From assembly GCA_018399135.1 (NCBI GenBank), contig JAGYPB010000007.1, positions 1 to 64,000 on the forward strand: a DNA stretch of 64,000 bases, written 5' to 3'. Below, one piece after another: positions 42,356 to 52,122 of this stretch; positions within the stretch are counted from its first letter, which is position 1, and every line of letters starts with the position of its first letter. The position numbers were made by a program, and so were the translations under genes. Origin of the DNA: Deltaproteobacteria bacterium (GTDB lineage: Bacteria; Desulfobacterota; Desulfuromonadia; Desulfuromonadales; Geopsychrobacteraceae). A model generated the notes under the pieces. It searched no databases. It worked only from the letters and a program-made list of their open reading frames with translations, and had not been told where the DNA came from.

Positions 42356-43752
42356 ACAGTTCGTCGAGACATTCCTCCTGGCTAAGACCGCTGTTTTTCC
42401 AGCCCCCATAGGGTGCGCCCAGATATCGACCGCTGCTGTTGATCCAGACATATCCCGCTCTACCTGTTCCGCAGGTCATTGCAGTACGCCATGATTCGGT
42501 GACGATCATGCGGCCGCCGAAATCGAGCTGATTGACTTGCCGTAGCATATCCTGCTGATCCGTCCAGGGAATGATCGACATGACGGGACCGAAAATCTCT
42601 TCGCGCGATGCGTGCATCTCCATGCTAACGCCGTCAAATACCGCCGGTTGAACAAAAATCCGGCGGCTGGGCTCCGAGCGCACCCGCCGGTCAATAACTC
42701 ACCCTCACGTTGTCCAATGTCAATGTAACTACACACACGCCGGTATTGTTTTCCGGGAGACAATGGGGCTGAGCTCAATCCCCGGCAACCAGGGTAATCC
42801 GACCGGCAGTTTGGCAGCCAGCTTGACCAATTCGTCACGTACCTCACGATGCAGATCCCGATGTACTGCGGTTCGTGAGGTGGAACTGCACGATTGTCCC
42901 TGACGATTCAGGTTCATGCCCTTGATAGCAAGCTTAGCGGCAACTTTAGGGTCAGCATCAGGAAAAATGATAATCGGGTTTTTGCCACCGAGTTCCAAAC
43001 TGACGTTTAATGTCCGTCGCCGCATCCTTGAAAGTACTGCCTGCTGGCTTCGACGGATCCACACCAATCCGGCGAATAAGAGGATGGCGCACCAGAGCCT
43101 GACCGGTGGAAGCATCGCCAGTGATCACATTGATGACTCCCGGCGGCAGAAGATCCTGACATAATTCGGCAAAACGTAGACTCGACAAGGGGGCCTGTTC
43201 CGAGCCCTTGATGACCACTGTATTACCCGCTGCCAGGGGCGCTGCGGCTTTTTCAGCACAAAAACGGAAAGGGTGGTTGAACGGGTTGATTTTGGCAACA
43301 ACGCCATAAGGCTGACGCCAGGTTACGTTCAGGTGTCGTTCCTGACGGGAAAAGGTTTCACCTTTTAGTTCACCGATCACGCCGGCAAAATACCGCAACG
43401 AGTCGACTGTCCAATCAACATCGGCAATCATGCCATTGAGTGCGTTGCCGCCATCAAGACAATCCATCAGGCCCAGTTCTTCCCGGTGTTCCGATAGACG
43501 GTTTGCGAGAGAACTGAGCAGTGCAGCTCGTTCTTTTATTGGTGTTCTACCCCACTCGGGAGCTGCAGCGGCAGCAGCTGCCACGGCCTCATCAACATCC
43601 AGGACATTTGCGACCGGAACACAACCCAGCTTTTCGCCAGTGGAGGGATTAATCGTGGAGATTTCCTGACCGGACTGGCTCTGGTGCCAGCGACCACCGT
43701 AATACAAACCACGGGGTATAAAGTTTAGAGAAGGGACTTCAGCTTTCATCAT
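42315..43752 (-). pseudogene. phnY: Aldehyde dehydrogenase, probable phosphonoacetaldehyde dehydrogenase, frameshifted
   Basis: Real start is ATG 43752 (MMKAEVPSLNF); the ORF track start is 39 codons too early. In order: PYGVVAKINPFNHPFRF (NAD-binding region), NVSLELGGKNPIIIFPDAD with the general-base Glu, NLNRQGQSCSSTSR with the catalytic Cys, EEIFGPVMSIIPW, and a C-terminal GAPYGGWKNSGLSQEE. Frameshifts near 43050, 42750 and 42690 break it. Position directly after phnA and a phosphonate-associated alcohol dehydrogenase makes oxidation of phosphonoacetaldehyde to phosphonoacetate, the PhnA substrate, the best guess; the symbol is context-based. Confidence 0.75.
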
Positions 43753-44863
43753 ATAGACCTCCGGTTGCTCCGGGAATAAGGGCGGCACGCAAAACCTGAT
43801 GGGCGGCAGCCCTGGTAAAGGCTTCGTTGATCTGTTCCAGGGGAAAAATACCATCAACAAGATCGGCAAATGGGTATTGCTGGCGGTGACTCATGACAAA
43901 ATCCAGGGCCTGTATCAGGTGACGAGGATGGTAGTTGTGAACTCCCTTAAGGGTAATCAACTTACGGACCAGATCGTTGCCGTCGAGGGTGAAAAAAGAT
44001 CCGGGATTGACCAGTCCGGCGATAACGTAACAACCACCGTGGCGCAACATGGAAATGGCGGGGGGGATAGCTTTCGGGTTGCCACTGACTTCAATAACGA
44101 CATCAGCCCCGTCAGGAAGACACGCGGAGCGTACTTCATGAACCAGACAGTCCTCGTCAAGTGTTGACAAATTAAGGACCATATCCGCACCAAATTTACG
44201 AGCCAATGCCAGACGTTCGGGAACGGCATCAATCCCGATGACTTTACGCGCTCCCCGGGCTTTGGCAATGGCGCAACCGTAAATGCCCAGCAATCCCAGT
44301 CCCTGGATGACCACTGTGTCCCCTAATTCGATCTTCGCCTCTTCAGTGACACAGGCCATAGTGGCGACTCCGCAGTTCAACGGCGCCGCCTCCGCATCCG
44401 TGAGCTGTTCCGGTAGCTTGAGGATCCCGGTTCCCGGCATAATGTAACAGTACTCACTGAAACCGCCGTTGAAGTGGGGATCATCGGTGACCAGATCATG
44501 GCCGTATTTTTTTAGGTTCGGAGCCTTTTGCGGCAGGTTGCGAATATCGGCGTAGTAGGATGGTTCATTTTGATGATATTCCATCCAGGTAACACGATCC
44601 CCGACGGCCAGGGGATCACCCCTGAGATCACTGCACCGGGCAGCACCGAGATTCCTGATGATCCCGACAATCTCGTGACCAAGGATACCCGGACAGGGAT
44701 TGGGACGATGGCCCAGATAAGAATGAATGTCCGACCGACAGATAGTCGCCATGGTCACCTGAACCAGCACTTCCTCTGCGGTCACCGGTCGTAATGGATA
44801 GGAACGAATCTCAAAGGGAGCACCTGGCGCCGTATACACAGCAGCTTTTGCACTTCTGATCAT
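43739..44863 (-). CDS. Zinc-dependent alcohol dehydrogenase, phosphonate catabolism-associated
   Basis: A 374-residue medium-chain dehydrogenase. Catalytic zinc ligands are visible: Cys in TICRSDIHS, His-Glu in GHEIVG and Cys in PLNCGVATM. The NAD-binding motif is VIQGLGLLGIYGCAIAKARGA. The usual structural-zinc loop with four Cys is replaced by a Cys-free EYHQNEPSYYADIRNLPQKAPNLKKYGHD, whose LPQK and KYGH still match the 'phosphonate catabolism associated alcohol dehydrogenase' family (TIGR03366 as I recall). It may oxidise 2-hydroxyethylphosphonate to phosphonoacetaldehyde. It overlaps phnA by 4 bp and the aldehyde dehydrogenase by 14 bp. Confidence 0.85.
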   Translation of the reverse strand: MIRSAKAAVYTAPGAPFEIRSYPLRPVTAEEVLVQVTMATICRSDIHSYLGHRPNPCPGILGHEIVGIIRNLGAARCSDLRGDPLAVGDRVTWMEYHQNEPSYYADIRNLPQKAPNLKKYGHDLVTDDPHFNGGFSEYCYIMPGTGILKLPEQLTDAEAAPLNCGVATMACVTEEAKIELGDTVVIQGLGLLGIYGCAIAKARGARKVIGIDAVPERLALARKFGADMVLNLSTLDEDCLVHEVRSACLPDGADVVIEVSGNPKAIPPAISMLRHGGCYVIAGLVNPGSFFTLDGNDLVRKLITLKGVHNYHPRHLIQALDFVMSHRQQYPFADLVDGIFPLEQINEAFTRAAAHQVLRAALIPGATGGLYDES

Positions 44864-46119
44864 TGGCTGCCTCTGGTTCCGTTGATGGCAAAATCAAAGA
44901 TCTGGTGGCTGCGCAAGCGCTCCCCCCCGACCGTGCGGCGATATTCGGCGGTCAAGGGTGCACTGAGAATAAAGGGAACCTCCGCCTCCCAGATACTGCC
45001 GTGACTGCGTAAGCGGGCCCCTTTCAGGGCATTCAGGTCATGATCGTTACGGCGGGCACCAATAACCGTACCTATATCACCCATTACCGCTATATCGCCC
45101 TCCCGATCCAGGGGTTGTTCGAGGTCGGCCGCGGCCTCGTGTGCGGACCAAACGCCGGCAATACCTGGCTGACGGCGTGCAATCTCCGCGATCGAAACAG
45201 GATCTGTGTTGCCGTGACAATAAACCCGAACAAATCCACCCAGCGCGCCATGATGCCCGACAAAAGCGTCGGTTATCGGGCAGATAACCGTGCAACATTC
45301 TGCACCCAGAGCTTCTTCCAGAACATCCTGTAACCACACGACCTTAGGCTTTCCATTCTCATCGGCCTTGTCGTTCATTCCGTGATCGGCAGTAAGGGCG
45401 ACAACCGCGCCAAGTTGGTGCAAACGGCCGAAACGCTCGTCCAGATCACGGTAAAATTGTTCCGCTTCAGGAGCTTCCGGTGCGTAAGCGTGCTGGATAT
45501 AATCGGTCAGGGAGAGATAAAGGATCTGCGGCCGGCGTTCATCGAGCAAACGAATGCCGGCATCCAGAACAAACAGCGACAGATCAGCGGAGTACATGTC
45601 CGGCTGTGGCCTGCCGACATAGCTCAGGACATTGTCAATCCCATTCTCTGCCAGACTGCACTGGTCAGCATATTGAGCAGAAAAACTGACCGAACCATTA
45701 TCCAGCACCATGTCTTTCTGCAGTTGTCGACGCAACTTGTCCTTGGCTGTAATCGATACGACGGTAACTCCACAGCGGGAAAATTCGGCCATGACAGTGC
45801 GAGTGCGCAACAGCTCCGGGCCGGTCATCACCACTGGTTCCCGGCTGTTACGGTCTAGATAGTAGTTCCCGGAAATACCGTGACTTGCCGGCTCACATCC
45901 GGTGGCGATGGACATATTATTTGGGCAGGTAAAGCTCGGCATACTGCCTTTAGCGATGGCAGCAAAGCCCTTTTCCATAAACCCTTTTATGTGCGGGATG
46001 ATGCCGGCTCGTAAACAGTGATCGATATACTCGGGAGCGCCGCCATCGATACAGACGACAACAACGGGTTGTGAAGGGACATTATACCTGATACCGTTCA
46101 GTTCAATCTGCTGCTTCAT
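44860..46119 (-). CDS. phnA: Phosphonoacetate hydrolase PhnA
   Basis: A 419-residue alkaline phosphatase superfamily enzyme. VVVVCIDGGAPEYID provides the first zinc-binding Asp, SFTCPNNMSIATG contains the nucleophilic Thr, ALTADHGMNDK gives the Asp-His pair of the second metal site and GHHGALGG a further His. The enzyme cleaves phosphonoacetate to acetate and phosphate. Its position at the end of a phnDCEE transporter operon, overlapping the alcohol dehydrogenase by 4 bp, supports this function over other phosphatase family members. Length is normal. Confidence 0.9.
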   Translation of the reverse strand: MKQQIELNGIRYNVPSQPVVVVCIDGGAPEYIDHCLRAGIIPHIKGFMEKGFAAIAKGSMPSFTCPNNMSIATGCEPASHGISGNYYLDRNSREPVVMTGPELLRTRTVMAEFSRCGVTVVSITAKDKLRRQLQKDMVLDNGSVSFSAQYADQCSLAENGIDNVLSYVGRPQPDMYSADLSLFVLDAGIRLLDERRPQILYLSLTDYIQHAYAPEAPEAEQFYRDLDERFGRLHQLGAVVALTADHGMNDKADENGKPKVVWLQDVLEEALGAECCTVICPITDAFVGHHGALGGFVRVYCHGNTDPVSIAEIARRQPGIAGVWSAHEAAADLEQPLDREGDIAVMGDIGTVIGARRNDHDLNALKGARLRSHGSIWEAEVPFILSAPLTAEYRRTVGGERLRSHQIFDFAINGTRGSQ

Positions 46120-46162
46120 TGATAACCTTCCTAAAAAGAAAAGACGCTCCTAGTATCCGGAG

Positions 46163-47002
46163 CTATTGCATTTTCATGACCGCTTTTCTCGCCCAGGCCG
46201 ATACCGCTTCGGAGATCAGGACAAGAACAACGATCGACAACATGATAGCGGCAACGCGCTGACTTTCGATCTGCAGGACATTGCGTTTTAGATACCAGCC
46301 CATGCCACCGGCGCCAAAAAAACCGACCACGGTGGCAGCCCGAAAGGCAACATCCCAGGTGTAGATAGCAATACCGGTTAAGGCGACCCGGACCTGCGGC
46401 AACACACCAAACATCACGACCTGAAACAGATTGGCGCCGGTAGCGACCATGGCTTCAACCGGTCCCATATCGATGGCCTCGATCTCTTCAGCCATCAGCT
46501 TGACGGCGAATCCGACACTGAAAAAAATCAACGCCACGACTCCGGGAAACATCCCGTAACCTAAAATCGATACCAACAGGATCGTCCAGATTGTTTCATG
46601 GATGGCTCGGCAGCCCATACTGACAAATCGAGCCAGCGGATAGACCAGGCGGCGACTCGGAGTCATATTCCAGGAAGCGAACCAGGCCAGAGGAATGCTC
46701 AGCAGAATACCGATCAATGCTCCTAGAAAGGCCATCTGGATGGTTCCAAGGACATAAGAAAAATAGGTTTTGTCGAGAATGTAACGGATATCCGGAGGAT
46801 AATATCGATCAGCTACCACCTCGCCGATTCGACCGAAGACGCCGAAAATGCGCTCCACCGGCACGTTAAGGTAATCAAGACTGAAAAAAACCAGACTTAA
46901 GATAACCAGCCATGCCGCAAATACACCAACCGAGCGGTGTCGTCGATCGCGATTAAGCCTGACCAGTACAGGATTTATAGACACTGTAGATGCGTGATTC
47001 AT
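46163..47002 (-). CDS. phnE: Phosphonate ABC transporter permease PhnE (second)
   Basis: A 279-residue inner membrane protein with about six helices and the EAA-type loop typical of PhnE (EEIEAIDMGPVEAMVATGANLFQVVMFGVLPQV), which contacts the PhnC ATPase. Conserved AIHETIWTILLVSILG is characteristic of PhnE. Two different permeases in tandem (this and the next) suggest a heterodimeric channel. Start ATG 47002 lies 29 bp after the other phnE. Confidence 0.93.
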   Translation of the reverse strand: MNHASTVSINPVLVRLNRDRRHRSVGVFAAWLVILSLVFFSLDYLNVPVERIFGVFGRIGEVVADRYYPPDIRYILDKTYFSYVLGTIQMAFLGALIGILLSIPLAWFASWNMTPSRRLVYPLARFVSMGCRAIHETIWTILLVSILGYGMFPGVVALIFFSVGFAVKLMAEEIEAIDMGPVEAMVATGANLFQVVMFGVLPQVRVALTGIAIYTWDVAFRAATVVGFFGAGGMGWYLKRNVLQIESQRVAAIMLSIVVLVLISEAVSAWARKAVMKMQ

Positions 47003-47031
47003 CAGTTAATCACCTTGGATTTCGAGTGAAA

Positions 47032-47862
47032 TTATAACAACCGTCTGCGAATGGCATGTGATGCCGTCTCTCCGATCAGAATGATGATAAGAATCATAAT
47101 AATGACTGATGTAACACCGTGGTAATTGAAGGTGTTCAACTGTCGGAAAAAGACCAGACCTAGACCTCCGGCGCCAACCAGGCCAAGTACGGCAGAGCGT
47201 CTGATGTTGATCTCCCACTCGAACATGATCACGCTGATGATTTGCGGTAACACCTGGGGCAAGATGGCGTAACGCAACACCTGAAACGATCCGGCTCCGG
47301 TTGCCTGGATGGCTTCAACCGGACGCGGGTCAATATTTTCAATGGCCTCTGCAGACATTTTGGCAATGAAGCCGACCGAGCGAAATGCCACGGCAATAAT
47401 CCCCGCCAATGCTCCAAGACCAACCACAGCGACAAAAAACAGAGCCCAGACAATTTCATGAACCGAGCGGCTGACGGTCATCATCATCCGTGATAGCAGG
47501 TAAGAAAAACGGCCGAGAGGTGTGATATTGCGGGCGCCGAACCAGATCACCGGCAAACACAATAGAACGCCGATCAAGGTTCCCAGAAAGGCGATCAACA
47601 GGGTTTCAAGTGCGGGCTGAAGAAGTTGCTTGAACAAGGGCACATCAAATCCGACATAACGCCCAATCACTCGCAACATATCGCCTATGCTGCCCATGCG
47701 TTGCCAGTCTGTATCGATGATGATGGTCGCGTTGACACACCACAGGGCCAGAATTCCGAACAGCAGGGTACCGCTAGCGATCACGATTTTACGCCGACGG
47801 CGCTCATGAACAACCTGATCTGCAACATCGTTCAATATTCGTTGTCCGGCTTTCTCGGTCAT
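47032..47862 (-). CDS. phnE: Phosphonate ABC transporter permease PhnE (first)
   Basis: A 276-residue permease with a first helix at residues ~26-45, the SVHEIVWALFFVAVVGLG segment and the EAA loop EAIENIDPRPVEAIQATGAGSFQVLRYAILPQV. It is about one third identical by eye to the second PhnE. Start ATG 47862 is 2 bp from the phnC stop, as expected in the operon. It should pair with the other PhnE and the PhnC/PhnD proteins for uptake of phosphonates. Confidence 0.93.
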   Translation of the reverse strand: MTEKAGQRILNDVADQVVHERRRRKIVIASGTLLFGILALWCVNATIIIDTDWQRMGSIGDMLRVIGRYVGFDVPLFKQLLQPALETLLIAFLGTLIGVLLCLPVIWFGARNITPLGRFSYLLSRMMMTVSRSVHEIVWALFFVAVVGLGALAGIIAVAFRSVGFIAKMSAEAIENIDPRPVEAIQATGAGSFQVLRYAILPQVLPQIISVIMFEWEINIRRSAVLGLVGAGGLGLVFFRQLNTFNYHGVTSVIIMILIIILIGETASHAIRRRLL

Positions 47863-47864
47863 GG

Positions 47865-48633
47865 CTACAGCTCTTCCATCGCATAGATTTCGTTGAGTTT
47901 GTTCCGGTCCAGTTGAGCCGTCGGACCGTTAGGAGAACAGCGGTCATCCCTTCTTTAAGGCCGATGATTTTATTGCGGAATTCCGTAGCCAGGGCAACGT
48001 CAGCGTGGATATTGCCACACAGGCAAGGCACACCGAGTTCCTGCGCCATGTTTTTTACCAGGCGCATAATGTCACGGGAGATCTTCGGATCGAGGGCCGA
48101 TGTCGGTTCATCCAGCAACAGCATTTTGGGATTCTGCATCAGAGCGCGGGCGATTCCCACCCGTTGTTGTCCTGCCCCCGGAAAGTTCGTCGACCCGTTT
48201 TTACGGCCAGGACATGGGCGGAAAGTTCCAGCCTTATCGAGGAGCATCAGTGCCTGTTCAATGTCGCTGCGGCGAAGAACAGGAGCAGGTGCGCAGGGTG
48301 CCGAGCATCAGGACGTCCGGAGAGGACGTTGTCCATGACTCCCATCCGGTTGATCGGGTTGAATTCCTGAAAAATCATGCCGATATCGCGTCGGGCCCGG
48401 CGCAATTGTAGCCAGACAGCTGGGTTATCTCCCGTCCGAAGGAAGTTAATGGTACCGGCGCAGGGTCAACCAACCGATTGATGCAGCGGATAGTGTCGAT
48501 TTTCCCACCTCGCAGATACAATGATGGCGAAAAAATCGTCTGGCTCCACGTCAAAAGCTGATCCCCTTGAGAATGTTACGGGGCCATCACTGGTATATCG
48601 TGCCTGGAGATTTTGAACAGAGAGTATAGGCAT
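47865..48633 (-). pseudogene. phnC: Phosphonate ABC transporter ATPase PhnC, frameshifted
   Basis: Read on the minus strand from ATG 48633 (MPILSVQNLQARYTSDGPV), the homologous blocks are FDVEPDDFFAII, a damaged Walker A region with KSTL-like bases, [37 protein letters not shown], then (in one ORF) QQRVGIARALMQNPKMLLLDEPTSALDPKISRDIM with signature and Walker B, NIHADVALATEFRNKIIGLKEG and finally LNEIYAMEEL before TAG 47865. FQEFN and [12 protein letters not shown] are specific for PhnC. At least five frameshifts are present. The neighbouring phnE genes are intact. Confidence 0.83.
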
Positions 48634-48722
48634 GTATCAGTCATCCTGATGACAGCAGCGGTTTATTTGTTGTTCCGGAAGCTAAACTTCCGGAACAACA
48701 GAACGTGATTATTGACAGACTG

Positions 48723-49679
48723 TTATTGTGCATCCTTGGCTTTTTTAAGGTCACGAATAATGTCGTAATCGGCGGCTTGCATTGCAACAAAGCGGTTGGA
48801 TTTGACGTTGTTCCAGAAACGCTTTGGCTTCCGGTGCATTGTTAAGTTCGAGAAACGTTGCCCTGATCTGATCCTTCACGTCCTCCACACAGGTTGCCAC
48901 GAAAGACAAAGGGATCCTGGGGTATCGGTTTTGACTGCCACAAAAACATTAACGTCGTCAGAGCGATGTCCCCACGGCCACGTTGTCGAAGCGGTGCGTA
49001 GCGACAAGAGCATCCACCCGACCCTCCTTGACTGCGATAGTTGAGAGTTCATGGCTTCCGGTATAGGCAACCGTCCGAAATAATTATCGAAATCCAACCT
49101 GGGCGTCTTTGGAAAAAACCACCCTGGGCATCAGATTACCGGAGGTACTTCCAGGATCGACAAGGCCAACGGTTGCCCCTTCGAGACTTTTCGATGAGTG
49201 CTGTATTTTTTTAAGATCTGGTGTATACCACCTTTTGGAAATCAGGGCGAGCCCGGTAAACAGGGCCTTCCTCCTGCATGTAACCCTTACGCTTGGCAGC
49301 GTAGGTGGCAAAACACTTCAACAGTAGGATCTTTTCATTGGCAATGATGTGGCTGTACACGTAATTCCCACCACGGTACCGCAATGTCGACATGTTTGCT
49401 CAACAGCCCTTCTACAACCGATGCATAGGACGTCGGCATGAAAAAAGCGATCTTTTTCCGGTAAGTTGTGCCAGACGGTCGGTCTGGTTTATTACAATTC
49501 AGCTCTGCAATGGTTTCTTCGGTAAGGTACGTCGCAAATGTCAGTGTTTCCGGGTTCTCACAAGTTGCAGCATGATTCGGGTTGACTGTGCCGAAAATTA
49601 TTCCCAGCATCATAAAAAAAAAACTGTCACTGGAACCGTACTTGTTCTTCGAAGATGGCTCTGCCATTACTTTCTTCAT
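48723..49679 (-). pseudogene. phnD: Phosphonate-binding periplasmic protein PhnD, frameshifted
   Basis: From ATG 49679, MKKVMAEPSSKNKYGSSDSFFFMMLGIIFG is a long N-region and signal; then LTFATYLTEETIAEL, KKIAFFMPTSYASVVEGLLSKHVDIAV, KRKGYMQEEGPVYRARPDFQKV, LEGATVGLVDPGSTSGNLMPRVVF (the ligand-binding VDPxSTSG motif of PhnD), FGRLP and a C-terminal NRFVAMQAADYDIIRDLKKAKDAQ, ending at TAA 48723. The pieces lie in all three frames. It is the first gene of the phn operon and should bind periplasmic phosphonate. Confidence 0.82.
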
Positions 49680-49849
49680 TTTTCCTCTCCTTTAGATAGT
49701 GTCTGTTAGATGCGATAAAAATTGTTGTTGATGACATTAGGCCGGTTCTCAGTTGTATCAAACATGAGGAAATAGTTATTCTTTATAAGCAAATTGACAT
49801 ATACTTAACCTGTAATCCAGCTTTACTTATATAGACGATTTATTCATTG

Positions 49850-50727
49850 ATGGATTTTACATTAAGACAATTGCAGGTTTTGCGGCGTGGTGAATTGAGG
49901 CAGGCAGTATGAGAGGGCTGCAGTGAAACTGGGGCTGTCACAGCCGGCTGTGAGCATGATAGTTGCGGATCTGGAAAAGATTTTCGCTGTCGACTGTTTG
50001 ATCGATGGGGAAAAAATTATCCTCAATAATCGTGGCAAAGAACTGCTTCCTTTGGCGCGGCGAATGCTGGCCGAAGCGCCACAGGAAATAGAAAGTATCT
50101 TCAATCCGGACGATACCCGTGGATTTTGTGGCTGGGCGCCAGCTCTACCCGGCGACGTACCTGATACCGCTTATCATCGGGCTTTCTGATCAATCATCCG
50201 GTACAAATATCCGGCTTATATCGAGCAATAAAAAGAATGTGATCGACCAGCTGGAACAGTTCGGCCTGGATATTGGTCTTATTACTTGATGGTGTGACAG
50301 CGGATATTGAAAAACACTATCATTTTGACGATGAGCTGACCATCTTCTGTGCCAAGATCATCCCTTGGCAAAGAAAAGCCATATAAGTATTTTCGATCTG
50401 AAGAAGCACAATGGATTCTACGTGAGTCCGGCTCCTGGATAAGAGAGCTTTTGGTAGCAAGCCTTGATAAAAAGTTGCTGAATCTCTCTGTGGTTTGGAG
50501 CTAAACGGAAATTCGAAGCTATAAAGCGCATTGTTCAGCAGGGCAATACCATTAGTTGTCTGTCACGTCTGGCGGTGCAGAATGAATTGAATAAGGAGGA
50601 TTTGATCTCTTTGAAGGTGCCATTTCTTGATTTGACCCGTGCATTTCACCTCTTGATTCATCGCCAGAAATATCGCAGTTCGTTGATTAATGAATTTGTC
50701 AACCATTGTCATCAAAAAATTACGTAA
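49850..50727 (+). pseudogene. LysR-type transcriptional regulator, frameshifted
   Basis: ATG 49850 opens MDFTLRQLQVL; after one slip the helix-turn-helix continues as AVKLGLSQPAVSMIVADLEKIFAVDCLI, followed by LLPLARRMLAEAPQEIESIF. Effector-domain fragments in other frames include YLIPLIIGL, FHFDDELTIFCA-like, WILRESGSWIRELLVASLD and IVQQGNTISCLSRLAVQNELN, ending at TAA 50727. Total ~292 codons, normal for LysR. It is divergent from phnD with a 170-bp intergenic region, so it most likely controls the phosphonate operon, possibly sensing a phosphonate or an intermediate. Confidence 0.78.
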
Positions 50728-50824
50728 TATTATCAGGGAGACAGGAATCTGGTAAGTTTGGTTAAATGTTGACGATAGACGATGCATTCATTCCTATTGC
50801 AAAAATCTTTATTGTCCGCTCGTT

Positions 50825-51166
50825 ACAGGTTTGAGCTTTTGTTCAACGACGTGAGCGAATGGCCGAAATGTATAAGAAGAAAATTTGCATTGAATTTTTG
50901 ATTGTGTTGTGATTAATGGCGATGTACAGGTGCGGAAGCCAGATACCGCCATTTACGAACTGTTCCTAAAAAATGCCGGGCTAAGCGCGAATACTTGCGT
51001 GTTTATTGATGACAGACACAAGAATCTTTCAGCGGCCAGACGCGGAATGGCTTGATCCACTTGCCAGAGGCAGGGGCAGAGGGCTTTTATTATATTACCT
51101 GATGCACTTATAGAGAGGGTTTGCGGATCTGGAATCGGTTATCAAGAACTTTTATCCTGACAACTA
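50825..51166 (+). pseudogene. HAD-superfamily hydrolase, C-terminal remnant
   Basis: Frames read RFELLFNDVSEWPKCIRRKFALN, VINGDVQVRKPDTAIYELFLKNAGLSANTCVFIDDRHKNLSAARRGMA and GFADLESVIKNFYPDN to TAA ~51166. KPDTAIYELFL and VFIDDRHKNL are motifs III and IV of HAD subfamily IA phosphatases. The N-terminal DxD nucleophile motif is not found upstream, so this is a 3' remnant or badly sequenced gene. No direct link to the phosphonate operon can be shown. Confidence 0.6.
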
Positions 51167-51423
51167 ATCATTCAGCGAATCGCTGACGAGTCTACCGCTG
51201 AATTATCTGCTACGGCGAAACACCCTGTACGAAAACTCACCATATACCAGACACTTATGCGCCCAACTACAAATCACCCGGTTGGGCTGTGTTTCGTTAC
51301 GATCTGCAAAGAAAAGAATCCTACATTTCCAGGACTTATCATCTACCTGCGGTGGCCTTCAGGCGATTATTAGTGGATGGGTTTATTTAATAACAGGTTG
51401 CAGGTTTGGATGATAATAAGCAG

Positions 51424-52122
51424 TTACCCTTCGAAGCGATATCCCTGCCCTAATACCGTGACAATATATTTCGGGGCAGTCGTATCTTCCCCCAGTTTCT
51501 GGCGCAGATGCTGGATGTGGACATCGATCACTCGACTCCAGGAGTAGATTGGCGAGTCCTTCCACAGGGTACGCCGGATTTCTTCCCGGGTCACCAGACG
51601 ACCGCGATTCTCTGCCAGAAAGGTGAGCAGCTGAAACTGCTTCGGGGTCAGGGCGACCGGTTCGCCGCGCAGGGTGGCCTGGTGGTTACCGATGTCCACC
51701 AGCAAATCGCCGGCACAAATGGTACGCGCTGGTTCTGTGGCAGAGGTTTGTCGCAGGCGGGCGCGAATGCGGGCAAGGAGTTCACAGGTTTCAAAGGGTT
51801 TAACGACATAATCATCGGCACCGGTTTCGAGACCGATGATCTTATCCTGCAGCTTATCCCGTGCGGTCAGCATAATGACCGGTATTTGCGGATGGGTCGC
51901 TTTGAATTCCTCACAAAAATCGAGACCGTCACCGTCGGGCAGGGTCAGATCGAGGATAATCAAGCCGGGCAGGGTGGTTTTGATAATATCGCGAGCTTCA
52001 GCTAGATTGGCGGCCGTGATGACATCGAAGCCATGCAGTCCGAGGTTGGCTTTGAGGACGGTGCGGATATCCGCATCATCATCGACCGCCAGCAGGGTGA
52101 TGTTGTCCATGTTGCTTGTCAC
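51424..52122 (-). CDS. OmpR-family response regulator
   Basis: A 232-residue two-domain regulator. The receiver (residues ~8-120) has the acidic pocket AVDDDADIR, phosphoacceptor Asp in LIILDLTLPDGDG, and the conserved Thr (MLTARD) and Lys (VVKPFE). The C-terminal winged helix (about residues 140-230) contains EPVALTPKQFQLLTFLAENRGRLVTREEI and SRVIDVHIQHLRQKLGED. It overlaps the downstream-listed kinase gene by 4 bp (kinase stop at 52119), and is therefore co-transcribed with it as the second gene. A later ATG (52110) is an alternative start. Confidence 0.95.
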   Translation of the reverse strand: MTSNMDNITLLAVDDDADIRTVLKANLGLHGFDVITAANLAEARDIIKTTLPGLIILDLTLPDGDGLDFCEEFKATHPQIPVIMLTARDKLQDKIIGLETGADDYVVKPFETCELLARIRARLRQTSATEPARTICAGDLLVDIGNHQATLRGEPVALTPKQFQLLTFLAENRGRLVTREEIRRTLWKDSPIYSWSRVIDVHIQHLRQKLGEDTTAPKYIVTVLGQGYRFEG

